This document shows, one piece after another, positions 53,144-63,808 of a stretch of DNA of 64,000 bases. Each line of letters begins with the position of its first letter. Positions within the stretch are counted from its first letter, which is position 1. A program made the translations under genes and the position numbers. Source of the stretch: Mucidula mucida (taxonomy: Eukaryota; Basidiomycota; Agaricomycetes; Agaricales; Physalacriaceae); assembly GCA_015501055.1 (NCBI GenBank), contig JADNYV010000043.1, positions 62,001 through 126,000 on the forward strand, read 5' to 3'. The notes under the pieces are model-generated. The model was not told the DNA's origin, made no database searches, and saw only the letters and a program-made list of their open reading frames with translations.

Positions 53144-54115
53144 CTAGCTTTCGATAACACAATCTAGGCGTTTGGCATCGGCGAGCGATTTGAGTATGTG
53201 AGTCCAAAGATGCTGTAAATGCGCTGACTTGGATGCAAGCGATGATGCTGCTCGTGACGTATAGACCGATGTCCGATGGAAGTTAGGCATTACTCCTCGA
53301 GACCTATCAAGCCTGTTGGATCTACGGGTGGCTGATTCGCTCAGGTCATTGTTTGAAGGAAGTTCCATGTAACTCGTCGCAGTCAGACGCCGTCTCTTTG
53401 TTGGCAAGCTCAAAGAGTCGGGCTCGTCGGGCCCTGCCCTCTTCTGATGACTAGGCGTGAGGAGTGTGCGTGAATGACTTGAAGGCAGTGCTGATAACGA
53501 TGGTGATGGTGGTCGACGACTCGCCCGGGTCCTGGAAATATTGGGTACCGTTTCCGGACTAAGCGAACGATAGAGTCTAGCTCCCAGCATATACAACCTC
53601 CGGCGGTTTGAACTATCAGAGCTAGTCGGAGATTGCACATAGGTTAAACGCCGCCTAGTCGTCGGTGGATCCTGGGATCTCTCCTGCACAGTCTGCAGAG
53701 GAATCGGCGGGAGTGGAATAACTATAGGTCGAAGCTCCTCGCAGTCGATAAACATCGCATCGACGAAATGGACGACCCAGGTAGATGGAAGTGTGGCGCA
53801 GGGATCGGGAGGAGCGCAGGGAAAATGCACATCGAGGTTGTCCCACGCTTCAGTTCCAAAGTCTGCAAAAGCACACGCGAATAGGAGACATAGCATGTCC
53901 GGCATGGATGTAGAGCGAGAATGAAGTACAACTTCGCAATGCGACATATTTGTAGTAGTGTGGGAGCCCCTTTGCATTGTGAAGCATTCGTACACAAGGT
54001 CCTTCAGTGCCGAGTTATCCATAATTGTCATCGTCTTGTTCTGAATGAAAGGTCTCTTGTTATAAACTTGGGAGGCTTGATGGCGAAAACAATGCCCTAA
54101 ATTTGATGAGATCAT
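53144..54115 (-). CDS. hypothetical protein, about 323 residues
   Basis: A single open frame from ATG 54115 (MISSNLGHCFRHQASQ) to 53144; the frame is open further upstream to 54193, so an earlier exon may exist. The N-terminal third is hydrophobic/Cys-rich with MLCLLFACAFADFG and WDNLDVHFPCAPPDPCATLP. The rest is Ser/Arg/Pro-rich and probably disordered, with basic patches (TTRRRLTY, PTKRRRLTA) that could act as nuclear signals. No known domain seen. The length of the open frame is the main support. Confidence 0.45.
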   Translation of the reverse strand: MISSNLGHCFRHQASQVYNKRPFIQNKTMTIMDNSALKDLVYECFTMQRGSHTTTNMSHCEVVLHSRSTSMPDMLCLLFACAFADFGTEAWDNLDVHFPCAPPDPCATLPSTWVVHFVDAMFIDCEELRPIVIPLPPIPLQTVQERSQDPPTTRRRLTYVQSPTSSDSSNRRRLYMLGARLYRSLSPETVPNISRTRASRRPPSPSLSALPSSHSRTLLTPSHQKRAGPDEPDSLSLPTKRRRLTATSYMELPSNNDLSESATRRSNRLDRSRGVMPNFHRTSVYTSRAASSLASKSAHLQHLWTHILKSLADAKRLDCVIES

Positions 54116-54299
54116 ATGTGTGAGGAAGGCGCTGGATGGGCTATCCCCGTTCAATGTTGAGTCATCACACACCTCAATGACTTGCCTCGTCACTCAATCA
54201 CGAAAGATAACGAACATCTTTAAGAGGATCAACAACTCAAAACAACTCAAATTGCGCAGGGACAATTGGCTACCTACCACGTCTCGCCAGAGCACCAAG

Positions 54300-54520
54300 A
54301 CTATCAGAGGATGCTACTGGTTGCTTTATGGACATCCGCCTGACCGGTTTGATAGTCGACCCCTCCTCTTTTCCGATAAACCCTACAAGGAACAACGGGG
54401 GTGGCAATACTACCGGAGGACGCGCCAGTAGAGCGGAAGAACTTCTTGGCGGCGCTGTAGGTGATAGACGGAAGGGAATTGCAGGAACTGGAGGCGAACA
54501 CACTTGAGGTTAAGACGATA
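54300..54520 (+). pseudogene. fragment related to the neighbouring GNAT gene
   Basis: Near 54330 the frame reads MDIRLTGLIVDPSSFP, very like EIRLMGLKADPSSFRTV in the acetyltransferase gene 400 bp downstream, and the DNA is also similar (GATCCGCCTGA against CATCCGCCTGA, then GACCCCTC). The similarity ends within about 50 bp; the following text is Gly/Arg-rich and unrelated. A small partial duplication is likely. Confidence 0.5.
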
Positions 54521-54626
54521 CAAAAGCACAGACTGATGTTGCGATGAGATCCGTGTCATTCGCACGAGAACATCGCATTGGAACGACTAGATCTATGACT
54601 CACATCTCCTTGTCCGACATTCATCT

Positions 54627-55182
54627 TTGCGTTATTGGAGCATAGCATCAGAGACCCACTTATTGTCGAACGATGGGTTACACCATTTTCCAATCAGTCT
54701 GCCGCCATCGGTAGACAATGTCGACCGATACATCGAGATCCGCCTGATGGGCCTCAAAGCAGACCCCTCGTCGTTTCGCACTGTGTACGAGGACGCGTTG
54801 AAGATACCCCGAGAGGAGCACGTTCGCCGGTTAAACGACCCATACGTGTTCACAATGATAGCCAAAGATGATGGAACCGGAGAATGGGCAGGTACAGCCG
54901 TGATAGTCTCGCCGGAGTCCTGGAAAATGGTCTAGCTGACGCTGTGAAAAGCGAAGGAACGCGGGCGTTTGGCTTGGCTGGTTTGTGGATCCATCCTGAA
55001 CATAGACGCAGGGGCTGGCAGGGCGGCTAGTACAGTGCGGACTGGAGTGGGTGAAAGAGTATCCACTGGGGGAGGACGGCAAGTGTCTCGTAGTGGATGT
55101 ATACAGCGAGAACGAGGCTGCGAAATCTGTCTATACCAAGATGGGATTCCGCGAGAAGCATGTGTATACGGAGGAGGGTTAA
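54627..55182 (+). CDS. GNAT-family N-acetyltransferase
   Basis: Acetyl-CoA-dependent acetyltransferase. Text in order: YIEIRLMGLKADPSSFRTVY, FTMIAKDDGTGEWAGTAVI (strand 2-3 region), RAFGLAGLWIHPEHRRRG (the R/Q-x-x-G-x-G/A acetyl-CoA loop region), LVQCGLEWVKEY, CLVVDVYSENEAAKSVYTKM (NxxAxxxYxxxGF pattern, here GF follows) and a tail ending EEG. Two frame joins each need one extra G, near 54917 (GAG/TCC, SPE then VLENG) and near 55009 (AGGGGC, HRRRG then LAGRL). Both lie at G runs, which suggests base-calling loss. The ATG could not be set; 54627 marks the start of the open frame and a short 5' exon may exist. The substrate is unknown. Confidence 0.65.
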
Positions 55183-55428
55183 TAACCTGATTTTCTCTCA
55201 TGGTAGCTTGAGTATTTCCGGTGGTAACGAGTAATTCCCATTGGATGCAAATCGCCGTCAAAGGTGTGCGTGGGTGGATAAACGTGTTTTTGTAACCAAG
55301 GTGGCCGTAACCCGTCTGTAATCCATCTGCTTCATTGAGAAAGACGCCATCCCCATAAGGCCGGTTCACCGGACCGGTAAAGAATATGTCTTGGGGCGCC
55401 GGACTGTGCACCTCAACCTTTTACCACC
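55183..55428. other. short intergenic, transaldolase promoter
   Basis: Probable promoter of the transaldolase gene; the ATG context CCACCATGAC (55423 onward) is ideal. Confidence 0.35.
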
Positions 55429-56609
55429 ATGACTACCTCTCTCGACTACCTCAAACAGACCGGCACTGTCGTCGTCTCCGACTCTGGAGACTTTGAAAGT
55501 ATCGACGTCTACAAGCCACAGGACGCAACCACTAACCCTTCGCTTATCCTCGCTGCTGCCAACAAGCCCGGGTATGCCCGCCTCATCGACGCCGCCATCG
55601 CATACGGCAAGTCCAAGAGCAGCGATCCAGACGTCCAGGTCAACGCCGCCATGGACCGTCTGTACGTGGTCTCTGCTTTTCCTGTCTTTGCATCGGCTTA
55701 CTGATCGTCGTTGATTAGCTTGTCGAATTTGGCAAGGAAATTTTGGCTATCATTCCTGGACGTGTCTCGACAGAGGTCGATGCTCGTCTATCCTTTGACA
55801 AGGAAGCTACCAAGGCCAAGGCCAAGGAGCTGATTGCGCTGTACGAGAGTGTTGGTGTGAAGAAAGAGCGTGTCCTCATCAAGATCGCATCTACGTGGGA
55901 GGGTATCCAGGCTGCTCGGGAGCTTGAGCGTGACGATGGCATTCACTGCAACCTCACGCTCCTCTTCGGTTTCGGTCAGGCAGTTGCCTGCGCCGAGGCT
56001 GGTGTTACCTTGATTTCGCCTTTCGTCGGACGTGTGGGTAATGTTTCCCCGTTTTTCGTTCAGGTTTGCTAATATTGTCATAGATTCTTGACTGGTACAA
56101 AAAGTCCACCGGCAAGACCTACGAAGGCGATGAGGACCCCGGTGTCAGCTCCGTCAAGAAAATCTTCAACTACTACAAGCAGCACGGCTACAAGACCATC
56201 GTCATGGGTGCCTCTTTCCGAAATGTAAGTTACCGCTCACCTGTATACGTCGCACTAACATCTTCAAGGTCGGCGAGATCAAGGCACTCGCTGGTGTCGA
56301 TTTCCTTACTATCGCCCCTACTCTTCTCGAGGAACTCAAAAAGTCGACAGATCAAGTTCCCAAAAAGCTTGATGCTACTGCTGGTTAGTTTAACTCGTGC
56401 GAAAGTTTGACTTGCTCTGATAATCGTTTCATCCAGCCGCTAAGGCGACGGACCTGCCCAAAGTGTCTTACGTCGACAATGAGCCCGAGTTCCGCTGGAC
56501 ACTACTCCAGGACTCGATGGCCTTCGATAAGCTCCACGAGGGTATCAAGAAGTTCGCCGAAGATGGTGAGACCTTGAAGAATGTTCTCAAGGCCAAGCTC
56601 GCGGCCTGA
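55429..56609 (+). CDS. TAL1: transaldolase
   Basis: Non-oxidative pentose-phosphate enzyme that moves a dihydroxyacetone unit between sugar phosphates. Start ATG 55429 ([20 protein letters not shown]). Conserved blocks: [20 protein letters not shown] (DATTNPSL signature), [34 protein letters not shown] with the Schiff-base Lys in [75 protein letters not shown] and [20 protein letters not shown]. Four or five short introns (about 55662-55721, 56034-56082, 56225-56268, 56382-56436). At the first junction one G appears to be missing (MDRL|LVEFG), again at a possible G run. The length, about 320 residues, fits the family. Confidence 0.92.
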
Positions 56610-57545
56610 GTGTCTACATCTTTCATATCATACTGACGAAGGGGATGGCATGAATTATAGAGGAAGTTGTATGCATACCTGTACCACAAATAAAATGCAC
56701 CTAATGTCTTCGGATCTTATGACTTCGAACGAGCCAGCACTCCAAACTGCGCGTTTTCGAATGTGAGCCTGCTATTGCCATATTTGCTTCAATCGCTGGT
56801 TCTGCGGTCCAAGGTCACATATATCGTCTCAAAACGTCTTCGTCTATTTAAACTATCAACGACAGCTCTCCATCTTCCTCAACTTGTGTCTTTTCGACTT
56901 AGAACCAGACCAGCGACTTCATGGATTGTGCCGATTGCCCTATATTTCGCTGTAATTTATCCATGGGTGCATTTCTTTCCTCACTAGTCCTCACCAGACC
57001 GCCCGACATATCCCTCGCGAAAGGGACAACCTTCCACGTGATCGTATCATCGTATCCCTAAAAATTTCGACCTTGACCAGCCTTGACCATCGCCATCTAA
57101 ATCACAGAAGCTCTTGCACGTTGGGATGCTGCTAGCATAGCTTTGTACTGATAGACTCACGGCGATAGAACTGCGCGGGAACCATGAAAGGAGCCGGCTC
57201 TTGAATCTCAACTCTGAGCTCGAATCTGGACGAGCTGAATTACTACTGCGTGCTCTGTATGTCCTGCGTCCATTTCGACGACCCGGGTGCCCGATCGCGA
57301 CTTGGACCTCAGGCCCACATACAATCAAGAGGCTGTATGTTTCATTCGTCTTTGATTGACTAGACAAAGTCAACTACTCAGCTGCGATGCCGATAGCAGT
57401 CCTAGCATAATATAGCATCCGATTCAGAGCTCGAGGTCATTCAATCTACAACGCGTCTCACCTGAGCTACGCTTTCATGACGTCCCGTCTGAAGTCGTAT
57501 AAAAGCCTCGCCATATCGATCCTGAACGGTTCACTCGTCTCTGAA
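56610..57545. other. intergenic, no gene seen
   Basis: About 900 bp between transaldolase and the NmrA-like gene. An ATG at 57477 is in frame with the NmrA-like start, so the real N-terminus could begin there. Confidence 0.35.
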
Positions 57546-58591
57546 ATGTCTTCACCTCGTCTCGTCGTCGTCTTCGGTGCTACAGGCAGGCAAGGGGGCT
57601 CCGTTGTCTCGAGCCTTCTAGCAGTCAACAAGAAATCCAACACTGGAAAGTTGTACACTATCCGCGCAGTCACCCGTAACCCGTCCAGCGAAAAGGGCAA
57701 AGCTCTTACTGCGCAGGGAGTGGAAGTCGTCGCTGGCGATATGGATGACTATAACAGCGTGCTGAAAGCATTCGAGGTATAACATTTTGCGTGGCCGCGT
57801 ACGGTCACTCATTGGCTTGATAGGGTGCCCACGCTGCCTTTGGAGTAACCGATTTCTGGACCACATTTCAAGCGAAACCAGATGCCGCGTTCGCTGGCAG
57901 CGTCGAGCTCAAGCAGGGCAAGAACCTCGCCAAGGCAGCAGCAGCTACTCCGACCCTCGAACACTACATCTGGAGCACGTTGGCTTGCGTCGACGGGAGC
58001 GTGCCGCACATGCACAGCAAAGCCCAGGTCGACGAATATCTCGAAAAGGATCTCCCCGAGCTAGCCAAGAAAACGACGTATCTCCTCTTGGGCTATTATG
58101 CTACAAATCTGAAGGACTTTGATCCCCCGAAGAAGGAGGCGGATGGGAAGTATGTGTGGAAGCAGCCGCAGGTCAACGCCCAGGCGCGCATCCCGGTTGT
58201 GGGACACACGGACAAAAATACGGGTGTTTTCGCTGCGGCCATCCTGGCGAAGCCGGATATCGCAAAGGGGAAGTATATCCAGGGTATCACTGATGTTCTT
58301 ACCTTTGACGAGCTTCTCACGATGTGGGCCCGTGTCGTCGGCGTCGAGGCGCGCGTTCAGTCGGTCAGTCTGGACGAGTACTCAAAGTCGGCTCAATATG
58401 GGGAGGCGTCTGGGAGGGAGGCTGGGTTGAATATGGTTTACTTTTCCACTTGGCATGAAGGTTTGAAGGGGTGGACAAAGTCGACTGTCGGGCCTGTGAC
58501 GAAGGAGGAATTAGGAATTGATGCGAGCTCCTTGGTGAACACGAAGGAGACATTTGAGGATATGGATTGGAGTGGCGTCAAAGCTAAATGA
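57546..58591 (+). CDS. NmrA-like NAD(P)-binding protein
   Basis: Start ATG 57546 (MSSPRLVVVFGATGRQGG); intron 57777-57823; about 332 residues. The glycine motif GATGRQGG and IRAVTRNP at strand 2 are diagnostic of the NmrA/HSCARG group, which bind NADP as redox sensors or act as reductases. Continued by VEVVAGDMDDYNSVLKAFEG, AHAAFGVTDFW, LEHYIWSTLA, KAQVDEYLEK (Lys of the active-site region), GVFAAAILAKP, YIQGITDVLTFDELLTMW and a C-terminal GWTKSTVGPVTKEEL. Two tandem ATGs (57477 and 57546); the inner one gives the usual start. Frame fully intact. Confidence 0.88.
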
Positions 58592-58797
58592 ATGCGGCAT
58601 GACCAATGTATAATATTTGTGATGTATTATTAGCACTATCGAGTAACGTTTTCATTTCTTCGTAAGGGATCTTTGGCTCAAACGATACTACAAAGCGACT
58701 TATGTCCATTTTCGTGCCTCTGAAGATTGTGGATGTATGCGTGATGATATACAGTGGATTCCAAAGCAAGTGTTCAACGTTCCCTAGCGTTCTGCCT

Positions 58798-59151
58798 CTA
58801 AGACTTCTTCTCCAACTTATCCGCCATGCTTTCGCCCATAACCCTCGGACCTTTCTCTGAACCCTTGTTGGATGCCGTAGATTTAGCGCTGTCTTTCTCC
58901 TACCAATCTCGTTAGCACAAATACAATAGCTGCACCGAGGCTAGTACTTCGCCGTGCTTGAAGTAATCTACAGCAAAAGCCCACGAGTAAGCAGAGTCCA
59001 AGACGTATGTGGCGTACCGCTGACCTTTGCGCTGCTCGGCGTCCGAAACAGCCTCGACAGGACCGCCGCCGACGGCAGACACGCCCATGGGTACGTGCTC
59101 TCCTGTTGCCTCGAGCGGTGGTGATTCAGTGCCTGATCCAATTCCTGACAT
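58798..59151 (-). CDS. small hydrophilic protein, unnamed
   Basis: Start ATG 59151 (MSGIGSGTESPPLEATGEH), introns near 58970-59028 and 58900-58945, stop at 58798; about 82 residues. Gly/Pro/Glu-rich N-terminus, then QRKDYFKHGEEKD, SAKSTASNKGSEKGPRVMG and a Lys-rich end KLEKKS. No membrane segment. The composition resembles small stress-induced fungal proteins, but no domain is recognised. A TATA box sits 46 bp upstream. Confidence 0.55.
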
Positions 59152-59196
59152 GGTGATGACTGTAGGATCTCAGCTACGCGGTGGACGTCTCGCGTC

Positions 59197-59203
59197 TTAT
59201 ATA
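59197..59203 (-). promoter_or_regulatory. TATA box of small hydrophilic gene
   Basis: TATATAA on the minus strand, 46 bp before the ATG at 59151. Confidence 0.5.
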
Positions 59204-59486
59204 GGATGGCTGACGCGCAGTTGACGTCAGAGGAATGTGGCGCACATATGTCATTGTGCTTCTACGGATATATCGGTCCGAGACAACTTCTTTCATTTTT
59301 CGACTTGTTCACTGCCAGTGCATTCACTGTCAACTTTCTACAATCGTCGCGCTTTCCAGAATCTAAGGTTACAGTATCAGCGGATGCCTACTTTTGAACT
59401 GGTACAACATACTCTAACTTGTGGATTATAGTATACAATTAATCTTCATCTAACCCAACGACATCCCAATGGCGAGATTCAAAACG

Positions 59487-60791
59487 TTACACGTCGCTGC
59501 CAGAATCACTTTCGCGATCTCGAGATATGTGAGTGAATGCCGGCGTGAACTTGTCCTTCTCCTCAACAGCTATCATCGCGTTGTCCTCGAAGACCATCGT
59601 ATCGAGCTTCAAGGTCCCGACTGTCTGGTCGTACACCGTCTGCTGCAGGCCGACCAGCACTATAATGACCGTCGGATATAATCCCTACGTCCCAAGTTAA
59701 TTTCACCAATCGCTGGACAGAACACACGCTTACCGAAATCTGGTCACCCATTCTGCTGAGGACAAAGTAGAGGTAGTAGATGTTGCCATCCGGCATCTCG
59801 ATAAAGTTGATGACCTGGGTCAACTACATAGAGCAACTTGGTTTGATACGCTTTTTCATATGGACAAGGAAGGGGAACGCACCCAGAAGAGGCAGTAGAT
59901 GAATCCCGACTCGACGAGGAGGACCATGATCTTGTTGACTTTGGATTTGCTGTGGAGCTGTCCTGGGGCGATCATCAGCAGTCGACGATGTTCCCTAAAA
60001 ACGAAATAGGTAAGAGTGCAGAGACGCGAAAGATGGATGGGTTCAAGTTACCAAGCCATAACACCAACGAGCGCCGTCGTCACGACGTTCGTGAGCAGGG
60101 AGAGCGCCCATGAGATGGGTTCAGCCCATAGACATGTCCTCGAGTCGGATAGCGGGGACGAGGATGCGGCGGAGAAACTGGACTGTCCCAAGCAGACGAG
60201 GGCAATGATGGCGAATACTGCAGCGGTAAGCGCGCATCCTCGATACGTCAAGAAAACCACAACTTACTCAACGACACTGTCAAGATGACAGCAGGAGCCA
60301 TAAACACTAGCACCCGCTTCCGCAAGGAGACGCCCGTCCACAGAACCCAGGCGCGCCATATCACAACTGAATCCCCAACCAGCATCTAGATAACAACATA
60401 TGAATCAACGTCCTCTCTGCGCAAGCCAAAAACTCAAGCTCACATTGACGAGAAACAAAGCCTCCATCGGAAGCCCCAGCGGCTCGACAGCCATATTCCC
60501 CTCAATCAGCCGGTCGTACATGTCCATGTCCATCCGCGTCGTCCCAATCTCTACGCGCACATACGTCATCGCGAAATCCATAGCCCACAGCGCGGTCGAG
60601 GAGGCGAAGAGGAAGCACAGAACGCCGATCATGAAGTAGTTGCGCGGGCGCCGGCCCAGCTGGCTACGCAGGGCATACACGAAGAGGAGGGCGTATGCGC
60701 CCCAGAAGAAACTCTCTACGGCGACGCCGACGAGCTCCTTGAGCGAGTATTCCCCGAGGAGTTGGAGGTTCTGGTAATCGGAGGAGTCCAT
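59487..60791 (-). CDS. 7-TM membrane protein, basidiomycete type
   Basis: Start ATG 60791 (MDSSDYQNLQLLGEYSLK; in-frame ATG also at 60842). Helices: ESFFWGAYALLFVYALRSQL, NYFMIGVLCFLFASSTALWA, an extracellular segment with VGDSVVIWRAWVLWTG, VLVFMAPAVILTVSLSIF with IIALVCLGQ, AEPISWALSLLTNVVTTALV, VLLVESGFIYCLFWLTQVIN, and the last helix YPTVIIVLVGLQQTVYD. The tail is acidic. Features such as DSVVIWRAW and SGFIYCLFW mark the group also represented at 17282-18617 and 50084-51550. About seven introns of 50-70 nt; the frame is intact by eye. Role unknown; the topology is receptor-like. Confidence 0.8.
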
Positions 60792-61686
60792 GCTAACGTG
60801 CTGTGGGTGGGTGATTGAGGTTTGGATCGCGCGCTCGCTCATATGCAATCTTCATTTTCATGCTCTGTCGCGCATCCAGGAACAGATTTTTTTGATCAAG
60901 ATTCGCGCGCGGGGGGGCGGTGCAAAAGACAGATTACCACCGTGGCTCTCCTGCCGGCGACATTGGACACAAGCGCGCTCCTGAGGCCTGATGCGTGGCG
61001 GCCTCAATGTCAAGGAGCTTGATGCTGGAATATGGTATGTGCATGAAACTCACGTTTCTACGCAAGATGAATCGCATCAAGACAACACCTGAGATCAGTC
61101 TTCAGAGTTCCATAGAACGAGACTCTCACCTCATCAATCGCCTCCTTCTACACAGCTGCGACTTACGCTGATACTGATAACAGAGTCAATGTCCGTCCCG
61201 CAACTCATGCCTCCGAAATTGTCGGCAGCACATTCACGTCTTCGCTACATTTCGCACTGATAGGCCGTCGGGAGGAATCTTTGACCGTGCAAGATAACTG
61301 GTGCTCCTAAACTTTACCAAGAAGCGTCAAGAAGGACCACAGACCCTAGTAGCACAGCTTCATCTCTGGGAGAAAGCTAGTCGCAAAAGTTGTCCGACCG
61401 AAGCGTTCGGCCGTCCTGTCAGCGAGCTAAGTTTTTCGCTCTCATGTGGTTAGTAACCCTTGTACCGCGTTCAACCAGGATCATGAATGTAGGAATTCCA
61501 CATGCGTAGCACAGCTATGCACGTTAGTTTGAGCGCTGGACAGGGAGCGTGCTCCGATTGAAATCCACGATACTGATATTCGGGGTACTACAAACAAAAT
61601 GAATATGGATACAATGACAGCAGCTGTTACCGCTCAGACCCAGTAACAGATGGAGAGAACATGCTAGTAGGACAATAATCGCAGGA
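60792..61686. other. intergenic, no gene seen
   Basis: 5' region of the 7-TM gene and 3' flank of KIN17. The run of seven G at 60910-60916 is of no clear meaning. Confidence 0.35.
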
Positions 61687-62712
61687 TTAGGCGGCGTCTC
61701 GCTCGATCCTCCGTTTCTTTCTCTCCTGCTCTTCCAACATGAGCTGCTCCGCGGCAGACATTGGTGCACTCCGTTTCTTCTCATTGACAGGTGCGTTGGT
61801 GGACGACGTCGAAGAAGACGCAGCCTTGAAAACATTTGGCCGCTTCAGAGGGTTTGCCTTGAGAGGATTGGTCGCCGGCTTCAAGGGATTGATCTTCATC
61901 TTGGGCGCCTCATTTGATGAGGAAGCCGCCGGCTTGGAGAATGAGAACACGAGCTTCTCTGCGCCCTCGTCCCGTTTGAGTTCGGAGACAGTCGGTGGTG
62001 GTGATTCTGTTGTAGGTGCTTGAGCGCCAGCCCGGTCGATCTGCTCTGCAATGAGAGTTCGTTCGCGCTGCTCGTCCGAAGTTGTTGCACGATCCTTCTT
62101 CATCGAAGCCTCCTGCGCTACTTGATCAGTGAGTGGACATTCCTTCAGTAAATTACACGCACTGCTTTGGCTAATGCCTTGGGACTGTTGTCTATCCATG
62201 CAAGAAACCAACCCTTCTCTGTCTCGTCCACCTTTGCTATACCACACCTGCCAAGATGTTTGACGAACTCGGTAAGCGTAACCCATCGGGTGGAGTTCAT
62301 GTGTAAATGGCTCTTGTCCGCAATGTATTCCTGGTAAACTTGATTGGCTCGTACTCGTTTCGTTCCAAATCTGCTACAGATTAGATCACTAGGCCTTGTC
62401 CAAAACTAAAATCGCACCTTCTGGAGAGCATCTTGACAAACTCGGATTGGAATTCGGCGGAAAAGTTGGAGATGTGCTTGCCGGCATGCTCGCCGACGAC
62501 GAGCATCTGACGCAGATGAGATTCGGAAGCGGCGTGGCATTTGAAGCCGTTCTCATCTCTACACTGTTTCTCGCAAACTTGGCAGTACCAGCGTAGGCGC
62601 TGGAGACCCTTTGACTTCATTTTGTTGGCAACATATTTCGGGGTTCCGACTACGAAGAGGAATTAAGGTGAGTATATCAACGTAACGAGTACACACCTTC
62701 TGCGCGAGGCAT
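61687..62712 (-). CDS. KIN17: KIN17 DNA/RNA-binding nuclear protein
   Basis: Nuclear protein that binds curved DNA and RNA and takes part in replication, repair and splicing. Start ATG 62712 (MPRAEVG after a first intron). Text: KYVANKMKSKGLQRLRWYCQ, a C2H2 zinc finger CQVCEKQCRDENGFKCH then HAASESH, LVVGEHAGKHISNFSAEFQS, FGTKRVRANQVYQEYIADKS, RWVTLTEFVKHLGRCG, IAKVDETEKGWFLAWIDNSP (winged helix), then a divergent C-terminal region with KINPLKPATNPLKANPLKRP and a basic end RKKRRIERDAA. Introns of about 50 nt. Fungal KIN17 often lacks the C-terminal KOW part of the human protein, as here. Frame intact. Confidence 0.9.
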
Positions 62713-62942
62713 GATAGATAGTTGTGAGGCTGGTCACTGGAGCAGTAGTGAATGTAGATGGTGGTTAGTGACCAAGGAGGCGGGTGACTAATCGTGGTTT
62801 CCACATTGGGAGTGCGGCATGCTCGGCATTGTCGCTGCTTTGGACACCTTGCACAGAGCAATGAACTGCTTCCCTACCGCCAAACTCAAGATAACAATTT
62901 CTGAAGCAGTCAAATGGGTCGGAATCTGATTGTAGCTTCAAG
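62713..62942. other. short intergenic
   Basis: Promoter of KIN17 and 3' flank of the next minus-strand gene; nothing else seen. Confidence 0.3.
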
Positions 62943-63581
62943 TTATTCGATGTACAGTCTCTCGCGTTCAATGTAATCGGCAATTTCATCTGTCACCATT
63001 CCCTTCCACTCTCTGCCCTCCTTAATGGCCGCTCTAACGGCACTAGAGGATACGTCCTTGAGTGCTGAATCAATCTCAACCTCTTGCACACAATCGCGAG
63101 GTATCTGGTGCTCGTCCAGAAACTCGTTGATCCAAGCTAGCAGCGCCACGTCGCTGGTCTCTCCCCGCCTAGAATAAACAACGCGAGAGCCATCCTCTAC
63201 GAAAAACGTCCGTAGAACACGACCCATAGATCCTTCGGGATAGTACTTGTCGGCAAAAAACCGCACGAGTGTATCCCAGCCCAGGACCCAGGTCGACTTT
63301 TTCAGTTCAGCCTCCTCTCGAGCTTTTTCTGCAAATGTGGGGCGATCGATGAGCGCTACAGCAGAGTTGGGCACAGCACGGGCGAGTATGAGCATCATCT
63401 GAGAGCGCTGAGCATACGACGCGGGCGCGTGCGGTTTGTCTGCATTAGTTGTGCTCAATAGGAGGAGTTTCGTGGCTCGGGTTGGCAAAGAAAGCAACAG
63501 AGCGCGATGGGCAAGCGTCGGAGGATTGAATGACGAGTCAAGGATTAAGAATGGGCAAGGCCCGCGCTGCAGGAAGTTCAT
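62943..63581 (-). CDS. NMNAT/Pof1-like nucleotidyltransferase
   Basis: Single open frame of 212 residues from ATG 63581 (MNFLQRGPCPFLILD). The nucleotidyltransferase signature is present: LDSSFNPPTLAHRALLLSL (the [T/S]xFxPxHxxH-like site, here FNPPTLAH), then PHAPASYAQRSQMMLILA, TWVLGWDTLVRFFADKYY, FFVEDGSRVVYSRRG, and DVSSSAVRAAIKEGREW, the ISSTxxR motif that binds ATP phosphates. Closest to the yeast Pof1 type of nicotinamide mononucleotide adenylyltransferase-like proteins, shorter than classic NMNAT. The substrate may be NMN or another nucleotide; the family makes NAD. An upstream exon is not excluded. Confidence 0.8.
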   Translation of the reverse strand: MNFLQRGPCPFLILDSSFNPPTLAHRALLLSLPTRATKLLLLSTTNADKPHAPASYAQRSQMMLILARAVPNSAVALIDRPTFAEKAREEAELKKSTWVLGWDTLVRFFADKYYPEGSMGRVLRTFFVEDGSRVVYSRRGETSDVALLAWINEFLDEHQIPRDCVQEVEIDSALKDVSSSAVRAAIKEGREWKGMVTDEIADYIERERLYIE

Positions 63582-63808
63582 CCTTGAGAGTGTTCAGCCG
63601 CATGCAAAGGCCTAAAGGCACCTCGGCAAGTCGAACAAGAGAAGAGGGTTTCTCACCGGTCTCACTCTTGCTTCAATCCGAGTTCTCTCTTTAATTTTGA
63701 ACAGTCACCAAGTTTTAGCCTGGATTCGCAACTGCGACTCTGATAATTAGAATGAAAGGATGGTACAAATACTGATACATAAAACGACGCTGAACGCAAA
63801 TAATGGAT
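63582..63808. other. short intergenic
   Basis: Promoter of the NMNAT-like gene and 3' flank of histone H2A; nothing else seen. Confidence 0.3.
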
